From the NCBI GenBank assembly GCA_030615865.1, contig JAUWYK010000014.1:1-28336 (forward strand): 28,336 bases of DNA. The letters run 5' to 3'. Position numbers and translations under genes: made by a program. The notes below the pieces were generated by a model, which was given only the letters and a program-made list of their open reading frames with translations, was not told the DNA's origin and did no database searches. Position 1 is the first letter of the stretch. Each line of letters begins with the position of its first letter. This document shows, in pieces, positions 15,543 to 22,801 of this stretch. The stretch is from Dehalococcoidia bacterium. Its GTDB lineage: Bacteria; Chloroflexota; Dehalococcoidia; Dehalococcoidales; JAUWYK01.

Positions 15543-16039
15543 CACTCCCTCACTTTATCCCGGTCAAGAAGTAAAGTCTGCTGAGGTAAGGCTGCCTCAA
15601 TTTTAGGTCGGGCATAGCCACTGGGTTGCCTCTCATCTGACAATAGCAAATCCTCCCTAGTCAATACCAGTTCCTGTCGCCGATATCTAGCCCGCTCGTA
15701 AGCATAACCCATAAACAATGCCTCATAGGGACAAGATTCAACGCATAAGCCACAAAAGATGCAGTACCCGGTATCTACCTCAAACTTCTCGACTTCATAT
15801 TTATTTTCCTCGGCACTAACTGAGGTCACAATCTGGATAGCGCCCTGGGGACAGCTCTTGGCACAGGTAGCGCAACCGGTGCACTTTTCTTTATCCCAGA
15901 CAAGCTCATTACCCCGAATCCGACGAGAGGTGGTAAGCCTCTCTTCAGGATACTGGGTGGTAATAGGCCGGCGAAACAGGTGCTTCAAGGTCAATGCCAT
16001 GCCTTTGGCGATGCCTTTTCCATATCGTTCAAGCTTCAA
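15542..16039 (-). CDS. nuoI: Complex I subunit I, 2[4Fe-4S] protein
   Basis: Peripheral-arm subunit that carries clusters N6a and N6b between the input side and NuoB; 165 aa. Two ferredoxin motifs: CTGCATCAKSCPQGAI and CIFCGLCVESCPYEAL, each with four Cys. The amphipathic N-terminus (MALTLKHLFRRPIT) lies on the membrane. Start TTG at 16037-16039; overlaps nuoH by 11 bp. The C-terminal tail is normal, with no extra cluster that could replace the missing NuoG. Confidence 0.96.
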   Translation of the reverse strand: MKLERYGKGIAKGMALTLKHLFRRPITTQYPEERLTTSRRIRGNELVWDKEKCTGCATCAKSCPQGAIQIVTSVSAEENKYEVEKFEVDTGYCIFCGLCVESCPYEALFMGYAYERARYRRQELVLTREDLLLSDERQPSGYARPKIEAALPQQTLLLDRDKVRE

Positions 16040-17150
16040 CTCTACCCCATCCTAACCTGAAAAATCTAGACCATAGCACTACCAATACTGCCATTATAGC
16101 CAGGTTCAAAAATATTACCGTCCAGGGTAAAACCTCTGGCCAGACAACTACTTCTATAGCGGTGATAACTAGGTTAATCAAAGCTAAGGGAAGGAGGAAC
16201 TTCCAGGCAAGCGCCATTAGCTGGTCTATTCTAACCCGAGGCACCGTCGTCCGCACCCAAACTATAACAAAGAATACAGCCGTAGTCTTAATCAAAAACC
16301 AGAGCCATGGCGGCAACACCGGACCTCTCCAACCACTAAGGAAGAGAGTAGTAACTATGGCTGAAATAACCAAGGCTTCAGCATATTCCACCAGATAGAA
16401 CAAGGCGAACTTCATCCCGGAGTATTCGATATGAAAGCCAGCCACAATCTCTGAATCAGCCTCCATGAGGTCAAAGGGAGCACGATTAATCTCAGCACAG
16501 CCACCGATGAAAAAGAGAAAAAAGCCCAGGGGCTGCAACAAAATAAAGGGAATATCCTGAGCCAGCACAATCTGGTTAAGAGATAGGGAGCCAGCTATGA
16601 GTATTACACCAACTATGGATAGCACCACGGGAATCTCATAACTTATCACTGAAGCTACAACACGCATGGCACTGAGGAGGGAATACTTATTACTCGAGCC
16701 CCACCCAGCCATAAATATCCCTACTGTTGCCACTGAGCTAATCGCCACCACGTAAAGGATGCCGATATTCAGGTCAGCCAGTAGTGCCCCATCCTGGAAG
16801 GGCACCACAGCAAAAATCATCAGTACCGGGACAAGGGCAACCACTGGAGCCAGCCAGTGAACCCACTTATCACCTTTAGCCGGGACAATGTCCTCCTTAA
16901 TCAATATCTTAATGACATCAGCTACCGGTTGAAGCAGACCGAAGGGACCAGTTCGGTTGGGACCAAGGCGCGCCTGCATACGCCCCATAGCCCTTCGCTC
17001 AAACCAGATAAAGCCCATAACCATAGCCAGAACAAAAACTATGATGACAACGGTAAACAACAGCCAATGCCACCAGAACCCCCCTGGCCAGTCGGGGGGG
17101 AGGGTTTGCGAATACTGGGTTAAGTAAAGGCTATGATTTAATATCATCAC
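16029..17150 (-). CDS. nuoH: Complex I subunit H, quinone-chamber membrane protein
   Basis: Eight-helix subunit that links the quinone site to the proton path, 373 aa. Motifs: GPNRTGPFGLLQPVADVIK with the KEDIVP loop, and EINRAPFDLMEADSEIVAGF followed by HIEYSG, the acidic funnel. The GTG at 17148-17150 has GGTGAGGT 9 nt upstream; the next codon is ATG. It overlaps the last base of the nuoD stop. The N-terminal 25 residues before the first helix are slightly longer than usual (HSLYLTQYSQTLPPDWPGG). Confidence 0.95.
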   Translation of the reverse strand: MMILNHSLYLTQYSQTLPPDWPGGFWWHWLLFTVVIIVFVLAMVMGFIWFERRAMGRMQARLGPNRTGPFGLLQPVADVIKILIKEDIVPAKGDKWVHWLAPVVALVPVLMIFAVVPFQDGALLADLNIGILYVVAISSVATVGIFMAGWGSSNKYSLLSAMRVVASVISYEIPVVLSIVGVILIAGSLSLNQIVLAQDIPFILLQPLGFFLFFIGGCAEINRAPFDLMEADSEIVAGFHIEYSGMKFALFYLVEYAEALVISAIVTTLFLSGWRGPVLPPWLWFLIKTTAVFFVIVWVRTTVPRVRIDQLMALAWKFLLPLALINLVITAIEVVVWPEVLPWTVIFLNLAIMAVLVVLWSRFFRLGWGRVEA

Positions 17151-18253
17151 TATCTATCAACCTCACCCATACAAACATCAATACTACCAAAGATGATTAT
17201 GGCGTCAGCCACCTTCCAGCCAACCATCATATCCCGCAAAGCGGTCAGGTTGATTAAGCTTGGTGCCCTGATATGGAAGCGATAAGGTGCAATAGAATTG
17301 TCTGATACCAGATAGAATCCAAGCTCACCCTTAGGGGCTTCAATACGCCCGTAGGCTTCCCCCACTGGCGGGTGAATTAGATGGGGTACTTCACTTCTTA
17401 CCTCACCCTGGGGTAATTGCTCCGTAGCCTGCTTTAAGATACGCACGCTCTGGCGCATCTCCTGAATTCTTACCCGGTAGCGGTCATAGCAGTCACCAGC
17501 AGCACCGGTGGGAATATCAAATTCAAAGCGGTCATAAATGGAGTACGGGTCTACTTTGCGAATATCCCACTCAACACCACTGGCACGAAGCACCGGACCG
17601 CTGGCAGAGATATTAATGGCTAGCTCTTCAGGTAGAATGCCTACGCCCTTGCTCCGAGCCAGCAGTATCTCATTCTCAGCCAAAAGCTGGTCATACTCAT
17701 CAATAAAACCGGGCATTACCTTAACAAATTTATCCAGGGCAGGCAAAAATTCCTCAGGGATATCATGACTTACCCCGCCAACCCGCATATAGTTATAGGT
17801 AAGCCGCTGACCACTAACCATCTCAAATAGGTCTAAAATCTTCTCCCTTTCCCGGATCATATACAGGATGGGAGTCATAAAGGCGCCACAATCATTCAAA
17901 AAGGCACCAACACCTATCAGATGACTAGCAATACGCTGTAATTCAGCCATAATAACCCGGAGATATTCAGCCCGCTCTGGAACAGGAATTCCAGCCAGCT
18001 TCTCCACCGCCAGAACATAAGCTAGATTGTTGCTCATTGAGGCCAGGTAGTCCAGCCTGTCAGTTAGCGGAATAACCCCGGTATAGGTTCGCTCTTCAGC
18101 CAGCTTCTCAATCCCGCGGTGAAGATAGCCAAAGACTGGCTCCATATCAACAATGACTTCCCCATCAAGGGTCGTCCTCATCCGGAACACCCCATGGGTG
18201 CTCGGGTGCACCGGACCTATATTGATAACAAAGGGTTCAGTTTTAAGCGCCAT
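17150..18253 (-). CDS. nuoD: Complex I subunit D (49-kDa)
   Basis: Peripheral subunit that forms the quinone pocket with NuoB, 367 aa. The quinone-site His lies in [13 protein letters not shown] and the Tyr in [23 protein letters not shown] and the C-terminal [11 protein letters not shown] are canonical. It is related to the large subunit of [NiFe] hydrogenase but lacks both CxxC pairs, so it is a true NuoD. The ATG is followed by a short N-terminus. It is not fused to NuoC, which lies 137 bp upstream across a repeat copy. Confidence 0.96.
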   Translation of the reverse strand: MALKTEPFVINIGPVHPSTHGVFRMRTTLDGEVIVDMEPVFGYLHRGIEKLAEERTYTGVIPLTDRLDYLASMSNNLAYVLAVEKLAGIPVPERAEYLRVIMAELQRIASHLIGVGAFLNDCGAFMTPILYMIREREKILDLFEMVSGQRLTYNYMRVGGVSHDIPEEFLPALDKFVKVMPGFIDEYDQLLAENEILLARSKGVGILPEELAINISASGPVLRASGVEWDIRKVDPYSIYDRFEFDIPTGAAGDCYDRYRVRIQEMRQSVRILKQATEQLPQGEVRSEVPHLIHPPVGEAYGRIEAPKGELGFYLVSDNSIAPYRFHIRAPSLINLTALRDMMVGWKVADAIIIFGSIDVCMGEVDR

Positions 18254-18288
18254 TTTCTACTGGTGTCCATCCCCTTTAGATATTTACT

Positions 18289-18374
18289 TAGCAACCCTCC
18301 CCCTTTATCCCCCTCCCTTACAAGGGAGGGGGAAGGAGTCTTTTGAGAGGGGCTTCGCCCCTCTCTGACACCCC
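18289..18374 (-). repeat. Double-hairpin repeat, copy 5 (before nuoD)
   Basis: Best-preserved copy. CCCCCTCCCTT/AAGGGAGGGGG (18309-18319 / 18322-18332, 11-bp stem, 2-nt loop) and GAGAGGGGC/GCCCCTCTC (18345-18353 / 18357-18365, 9-bp stem, TTC loop), edged by CTGACACCCC. It occupies most of the 136-bp gap between nuoC and nuoD. Confidence 0.8.
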
Positions 18375-18389
18375 ATCAGGGCGATTTCC

Positions 18390-18830
18390 TCACAAATAAT
18401 CCTTACGCAACGGGTGTCCGTCAAACCCTTTCCAGAGAAAGATAGGCTTCAGATTGGGGTGACCGTCAAAACTAATTCCCATAAGGTCATAAATCTCCCG
18501 CTCCTGAAAATCGGCTCCCCGCCACAAACTGACCACCGAAGGAAGCGCGGGATTCTCCCGACCATAACATCGGGTCTTCACCACCAGGCTGTGGTTATGC
18601 TTCATTGAGGTTAGCTGATAGACCGCCTCAAAATAGTCATAATAATCAACGGCAGTAATAGCGGTAAGGTAATCAAAGTCAAGACCGGGTGTAGTCTTGA
18701 GGAATTGAGCTACATCAAAGAGGGAGTCACTCTTGACGACCACAGAGGTGTCACTCACCTCGAAAACGGCGTCAGGGAAACGCTCTGTTATTTGCTTAGC
18801 AACCTCCAAACCTAGCAGAGAAATGGTCAT
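18390..18830 (-). CDS. nuoC: Complex I subunit C (30-kDa)
   Basis: Peripheral-arm structural subunit, 146 aa, which is the compact single-domain form. The family signature REIYDLMGISFDGHPNLKPI is followed by GFDGHPLRKDYL at the C-terminus. Upstream SMKHNHSLVVKTRC is the usual strand pair. ATG at 18828-18830 with AAGG nearby; 15 bp after nuoB. Confidence 0.95.
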   Translation of the reverse strand: MTISLLGLEVAKQITERFPDAVFEVSDTSVVVKSDSLFDVAQFLKTTPGLDFDYLTAITAVDYYDYFEAVYQLTSMKHNHSLVVKTRCYGRENPALPSVVSLWRGADFQEREIYDLMGISFDGHPNLKPIFLWKGFDGHPLRKDYL

Positions 18831-18845
18831 CCTTATTTCCTTTAC

Positions 18846-19445
18846 TTATCTCTCAATTACAATGCTTCTTTTAGCTATCTTATGATGTAGCATCTGTATC
18901 CCATAAAGCAGGGCTTCAGGGCGGGGCGGGCAACCGGGCACATAGACATCAACCGGAATTATGCGGTTATATCCTGGAACCACACTATAAGAAGAGGCGA
19001 AAATGCCGCCGCTGATGCCGCAAGCCCCCATGGCTATCACCCATTTCGGCTCAGCCATCTGGTCGTAGATTCGCCTTACCTGGGGCGCCATCTTCCAAGT
19101 CAGTGTCCCGGCGGTAATCATCAGGTCAGCCTGGCGTGGTGAGGCACGGATGATTTCCATGCCAAAGCGGGAGATATCAAAACGAGAGGCGGCGGTAGTG
19201 ATAAATTCAAAGGCGCAGCAGGCAGGAAAACAAACCACCGGCCATAGTGAAGAGCGCCGTGCCCAGTTAATCGCCACATCCAGTGAAGTCAGCAAGATAT
19301 TGCGCTTGAGCTCCTCGTCCAGCCATCTATCTGGGTCAGGGATAGGCTGCTGGGAGTGCGTCTTTAGTGCCTCTATAGCCTCACCCTCAGCCCTATCAAG
19401 CTCTGCATCAGAATAGACATATGTTTTGGTTATGTCTACTTCCAT
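18846..19445 (-). CDS. nuoB: Complex I subunit B, N2 cluster protein
   Basis: Holds the terminal [4Fe-4S] cluster N2 next to the quinone, 199 aa. Ligands: adjacent Cys pair in [10 protein letters not shown], Cys in GACGISGG, and Cys in [12 protein letters not shown]. The N-terminal 50 residues (acidic, [13 protein letters not shown]) are longer than in many NuoB and have no Cys. ATG at 19443-19445 overlaps nuoA by 10 bp. Confidence 0.96.
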   Translation of the reverse strand: MEVDITKTYVYSDAELDRAEGEAIEALKTHSQQPIPDPDRWLDEELKRNILLTSLDVAINWARRSSLWPVVCFPACCAFEFITTAASRFDISRFGMEIIRASPRQADLMITAGTLTWKMAPQVRRIYDQMAEPKWVIAMGACGISGGIFASSYSVVPGYNRIIPVDVYVPGCPPRPEALLYGIQMLHHKIAKRSIVIER

Positions 19446-19807
19446 TCCAGAACCTTCTTCCTCCAGGCGTAGATATAGCCGACAACGATAATGAAGATAA
19501 AAATAGTAGCCGCAATAAGACCAGAGCCCCCCAGTTGCCTAATGTCAACTGCCCACGGGTAGAGAAAAATAACCAGGACATCAAGAGCTAAAAATATGAG
19601 GGCATAAAAATAGTAGTGAAAATTAAATTGAACCCATGACTTACCTATGGTCTCCATGCCACATTCATAGGTGGAACTTTTAATAGGATTAGGCTTCCTG
19701 GGAACAATACGGATAAATCTAAGGAAAATGGGGAGAGAAAGGGTGATAACAGCAAACAAAATGGCAACTATAAGAAATAACCCGATATAACCATAGTTAG
19801 CCAGCAA
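19436..19807 (-). CDS. nuoA: Complex I subunit A; usual membrane Glu replaced by Leu
   Basis: Three-helix membrane subunit, 123 aa, first gene of the nuo operon. [12 protein letters not shown] is the canonical loop at the quinone chamber. In helix 2 the family normally has Asp-x-Glu (FDVE; Asp79 and Glu81 in E. coli); here it reads [15 protein letters not shown], with the Asp kept and the Glu changed to Leu. The DNA codons GAT GTC CTG are clear. Start TTG at 19805-19807 behind GGGAGG; an overlapping ATG at 19809-19811 is in another frame. A promoter lies 35-60 bp upstream. Confidence 0.94.
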   Translation of the reverse strand: MLANYGYIGLFLIVAILFAVITLSLPIFLRFIRIVPRKPNPIKSSTYECGMETIGKSWVQFNFHYYFYALIFLALDVLVIFLYPWAVDIRQLGGSGLIAATIFIFIIVVGYIYAWRKKVLEWK

Positions 19808-19841
19808 TCATTGTCCTCCCGGTCTGACAATAACGGTTGTT

Positions 19842-19870
19842 AGTATATCACACCTGACTTTATAAGACAA
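19842..19870 (-). promoter_or_regulatory. Promoter of the nuo operon
   Basis: On the minus strand TTGTCT (19865-19870), 17-bp spacer, TATACT (19842-19847) with TGA directly before it (extended -10). The leader to the nuoA TTG is about 28 nt. Confidence 0.65.
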
Positions 19871-19904
19871 GAAGGCTAAACACCCATCTAAAAAAAGCTT
19901 AAGG

Positions 19905-19933
19905 TTGACCCCGAAAATCACCCGTGTTATTCT
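19905..19933 (+). promoter_or_regulatory. Candidate distal promoter of the flavoprotein operon
   Basis: TTGACC (19905-19910), 17-bp spacer, TATTCT (19928-19933). A good -35, a moderate -10. Confidence 0.4.
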
Positions 19934-19964
19934 CACTTAGCCGGGGGCTTGAAAAGACTAGATA

Positions 19965-19994
19965 TTGACAATGGATATTCAGATTTGCTAACAT
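19965..19994 (+). promoter_or_regulatory. Candidate proximal promoter of the flavoprotein operon
   Basis: TTGACA (19965-19970), 18-bp spacer, TAACAT (19989-19994) preceded by TGC (extended -10). Transcription would begin near 20001, about 32 nt before the ATG, leaving just enough room for the GAAGGAGGT ribosome site. Confidence 0.5.
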
Positions 19995-20032
19995 CCAAAC
20001 CACAGGCGTGACTCAAGAAGGAGGTTTAAATT

Positions 20033-21493
20033 ATGCAGCTAGGGCAAAGCCTGCGTGAAATAGTCGGGGATGGCAATGTCTTTGATAGTCCGAAGGGTGT
20101 GGAGCCATACTCTAAGGACTATAGTCTTACCCCACCGGGAATGCCTGATTATGTAGTTAGACCAAAAAATTCCAAGGAAATTCAACAGATTCTTAGACTG
20201 GCTAACGAATACAAGACACCGGTAATACCGGTTAGCTCAGCGATACACTTCTATGGTGCCACCATACCCTCTCAAGGTGGCATTATCCTTGACCTGAGAA
20301 GAATGAACAAGATATTGGAGATTAACGAACCAGACAGGCTGGTAAGACTTGAGCCCGGAGTAACCTGGGAGCAGCTTCAATCAGAGTTAGCCAAGCTTGA
20401 CTACAGATGTATGATTCCCCTCCTCCCCCATTCATTAAACTCAGTCCTGACTAGCTGGTTAGAACGAGACCTACCGGTTAATCCCAGATATGAATACGCT
20501 GAACCACATATGACTACAGAAGTGGTATGGCCTAATGGAGATATTTTCCGTACTGGTTCTGCAAGCACCCCGGGTTACCCTGACGATTCTCCGGTCAAAG
20601 GTGGCTACACCCACGGTCCGGGGCTTGACTGGTTTCGCCTTCTCCAGGGAGCCCAAGGGACGATGGGGGTGGTAACCTGGATAAACTTAAAGTTCGAATA
20701 TCTACCCAAGTTGGATAAGACCTATTTTATCCCGTTTAGTAATATTGAAGATGCTATAGAGCCAACATACGCCATCCAGAGACGGATGATTGGTAACGAA
20801 TGCCTGATACTAGATAAGCTGAACACCGCCATTATGCTAGCCGAAAAGTGGCCAGGGGATTTTGAAGCGCTATATCGGTCACTACCTGAGTGGCTATTTA
20901 TCCTTGTGCTTAGTGGCGGACCCAGACGACCAGAGGAGAAACTAGAGTATGAAGAGGAAGCTCTAGCCGAGGTAGGTTCACAATTCCCCAGAATAGTTGA
21001 AATACGGCAAGTAATCCCGGGGGCTATAGGCGTTGAAAAAAGGCTACCTGATATGTTACGCCAACCATGGCCTAAGGAAAAGACTTACTGGAAGCATCTA
21101 TTTAGAGGTGGCTGTCAGGACCTCTTCTTCATTACCAAATTAGAGTATGTGCCACAATATATTATGGCAGCAAATCAAGTAGCCGCAGAGTTGGACTACC
21201 CCATAGATGAGATGGGCTGCTATATACAGCCTATCGAACAAGGAAGGGCTTGCCGTTGTGAATTTAACTTCTATTATAACCCGGACGAACCTGATGAGGT
21301 GGAGCGGGTTAGCCAGCTCTATGAACAAACAGCTAAGCTGCTACTAAATATGGATGCCCTGTTTACCCGACCCTATGGAATACTGTCTGAGCTTGTTTAT
21401 GATAAAGCTGCCAGCTATACAGCCATACTAAAGAAGGTTAAGCACCTTTTTGACCCCAATAACATTATGTGTCCCGGCAATCTGTGCTTCTAG
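20033..21493 (+). CDS. FAD-binding oxidoreductase, GlcD/VAO-PCMH type (first)
   Basis: Predicted flavoprotein dehydrogenase or oxidase, 486 aa, soluble, no signal peptide. The FAD_binding_4 fold is visible: VVRPKNSKEIQQILRLANEY at 41-60, LEPGVTWEQLQ near 107, QGAQGTMGVVTW at 205-216 and the C-terminal LFDPNNIMCPGNLCF typical of VAO/PCMH enzymes. The loop that binds the FAD pyrophosphate is unusual: VSSAIHFYGATIPSQGG in place of the glycine-rich RGGGT-type loop. The substrate is unknown; the VAO branch includes 4-cresol and vanillyl alcohol oxidases, the GlcD branch hydroxy acids. ATG behind GAAGGAGGT. First gene of a six-gene run, 21 bp before the Fe-S protein that likely accepts its electrons. 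Confidence 0.85.
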   Translation: MQLGQSLREIVGDGNVFDSPKGVEPYSKDYSLTPPGMPDYVVRPKNSKEIQQILRLANEYKTPVIPVSSAIHFYGATIPSQGGIILDLRRMNKILEINEPDRLVRLEPGVTWEQLQSELAKLDYRCMIPLLPHSLNSVLTSWLERDLPVNPRYEYAEPHMTTEVVWPNGDIFRTGSASTPGYPDDSPVKGGYTHGPGLDWFRLLQGAQGTMGVVTWINLKFEYLPKLDKTYFIPFSNIEDAIEPTYAIQRRMIGNECLILDKLNTAIMLAEKWPGDFEALYRSLPEWLFILVLSGGPRRPEEKLEYEEEALAEVGSQFPRIVEIRQVIPGAIGVEKRLPDMLRQPWPKEKTYWKHLFRGGCQDLFFITKLEYVPQYIMAANQVAAELDYPIDEMGCYIQPIEQGRACRCEFNFYYNPDEPDEVERVSQLYEQTAKLLLNMDALFTRPYGILSELVYDKAASYTAILKKVKHLFDPNNIMCPGNLCF

Positions 21494-21514
21494 ATTAAAT
21501 GGAGGTAAAACTAG

Positions 21515-22789
21515 ATGACGATGACTCTTGAGGACTATAGATACGATGCTGAACGCTGCATCCGGTGCGGGGGTTGCAAGTGGGTAGACCATATCTACCT
21601 GACAAGTATCAGATTCGCCTATAAATGCCCGAGCATCGCCAGGTATTTATTTGATGCCTATTCAGCCTATGGACGAGAGAGACTTGCTATTATGTTAATG
21701 GATGGCAAGCTGGATTACACTCCCCAGCTTCTGGATGCAATATATAAGTGCCAACTGTGCGGTGCCTGTGATGTTGGTTGCAAGCGTAATCTAGATCTAG
21801 AGCCATTACTGGTAATGGAGACCCTTAGAGCCAGACTCGTTGAGAAGGGTCTAGGGCCGGCGCCGGAACAAAAGAAGATAGCAGAAAATATCAGCAACAG
21901 TCATAACCGCTATGGCTCGCCCCACGCTAATCGCCCTAAATGGCTACCTAAAGATGTCAAACCAGCCACCAAGGCAGATATAGTCTATTTTGTCGGCTGT
22001 GCCTCTTCTTATGCCCACACTGAGATAGCCCAGGCTACTGCCAGAATATTAACTAACACTAACACCAAATTTATGCTGCTGGACTCAGAGGAGTGGTGCT
22101 GCGGTTACCCTCTGTACTCCACAGGTCAGGTTGACGCCTTCAAAAAACAGTTAGAACATAACATTGAGGCGGTCAAGACATCGGGGGCAAGCACAGTGTT
22201 GGTTAGCTGCGCTGAGGGATATAAGACGTGGAAGGTGGATTACCCTAAGCTGCTGGGCAAATCTACGGCTGACATGGACTTCAGGGTAATGCACCTGGTA
22301 GAGTATATTGACCAATTGATACAGGATGGCAGTCTGAGGTTCAATAGCCAGATAGATATGAAGGTAACCTACCACGACCCATGTAACCTGGGCAGGCTTA
22401 GTGAGCCATGGATTCAGTGGCAAGGTGAACGTGGAACGTGGGGACGTCTGGAACCACCCAAAGAATTCAGGCGCGGCACCTACGGTATATACGATGCACC
22501 AAGAAATATCCTGCAGGCAATTCCGGGGGTTGAACTGGTGGAAATGGAGCGAACTAAGGAGAATGCCTGGTGTTGTGGTGCCGGTGGGGGAGTAAGGGAC
22601 GCCTATAAAGACTTCGCCTTATGGGCGGCTGGAGAAAGGCTTGAAGAGGCTAAGGCAACCAGCGCTGAAGCCATAGTTTCTGCTTGCCCCCATTGCAAGG
22701 CAAATTTCCAGGATGTGGTCGATAGCAGGCAAGAAAAGGTGAAGGTCTACGATATTACCGAGATAATACTTCAAGCACTGTCTAAATAG
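21515..22789 (+). CDS. HdrD/GlpC-like Fe-S protein with two CCG domains
   Basis: Electron-transfer subunit, 424 aa, no membrane helix. N-terminal Fe-S sites: Cys15, Cys18, Cys21 with a long loop to Cys38-Pro, and a standard CQLCGACDVGC at Cys79/82/85/89. CCG domain 1: Cys162, Cys195-Cys196-Gly, Cys232; CCG domain 2: Cys290, Cys353-Cys354-Gly, CPHC (Cys391, Cys394). Domain 1 ends CAEG, so its last cysteine is missing, while domain 2 is complete. The first [4Fe-4S] site has an unusual 16-residue spacer (KWVDHIYLTSIRFAYK). Relatives (GlcF, GlpC, LutA, HdrD, DsrK) take electrons from a flavoprotein and pass them to quinone, a cytochrome or disulfides. It lies between two flavoprotein genes, 21 and 12 bp apart. 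ATG at 21515 behind GGAGGT. Confidence 0.88.
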   Translation: MTMTLEDYRYDAERCIRCGGCKWVDHIYLTSIRFAYKCPSIARYLFDAYSAYGRERLAIMLMDGKLDYTPQLLDAIYKCQLCGACDVGCKRNLDLEPLLVMETLRARLVEKGLGPAPEQKKIAENISNSHNRYGSPHANRPKWLPKDVKPATKADIVYFVGCASSYAHTEIAQATARILTNTNTKFMLLDSEEWCCGYPLYSTGQVDAFKKQLEHNIEAVKTSGASTVLVSCAEGYKTWKVDYPKLLGKSTADMDFRVMHLVEYIDQLIQDGSLRFNSQIDMKVTYHDPCNLGRLSEPWIQWQGERGTWGRLEPPKEFRRGTYGIYDAPRNILQAIPGVELVEMERTKENAWCCGAGGGVRDAYKDFALWAAGERLEEAKATSAEAIVSACPHCKANFQDVVDSRQEKVKVYDITEIILQALSK

Positions 22790-22801
22790 GAGGAATGAAC
22801 C

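Noticed and set aside
12233..18374. Repeats as a CRISPR array
   Set aside because: Copies are kilobases apart, palindromic and without regular spacers or cas genes.
14504..18374. GC-rich hairpins as intrinsic terminators between nuo genes
   Set aside because: Neither strand has a T-run after the stems, and stopping there would separate genes of one complex.
17150..19445. [NiFe] hydrogenase (Ech/Mbh-type) rather than complex I
   Set aside because: NuoD lacks the CxxC pairs that bind nickel and has the quinone-site His and Tyr; NuoA and separate NuoJ and NuoK are present.
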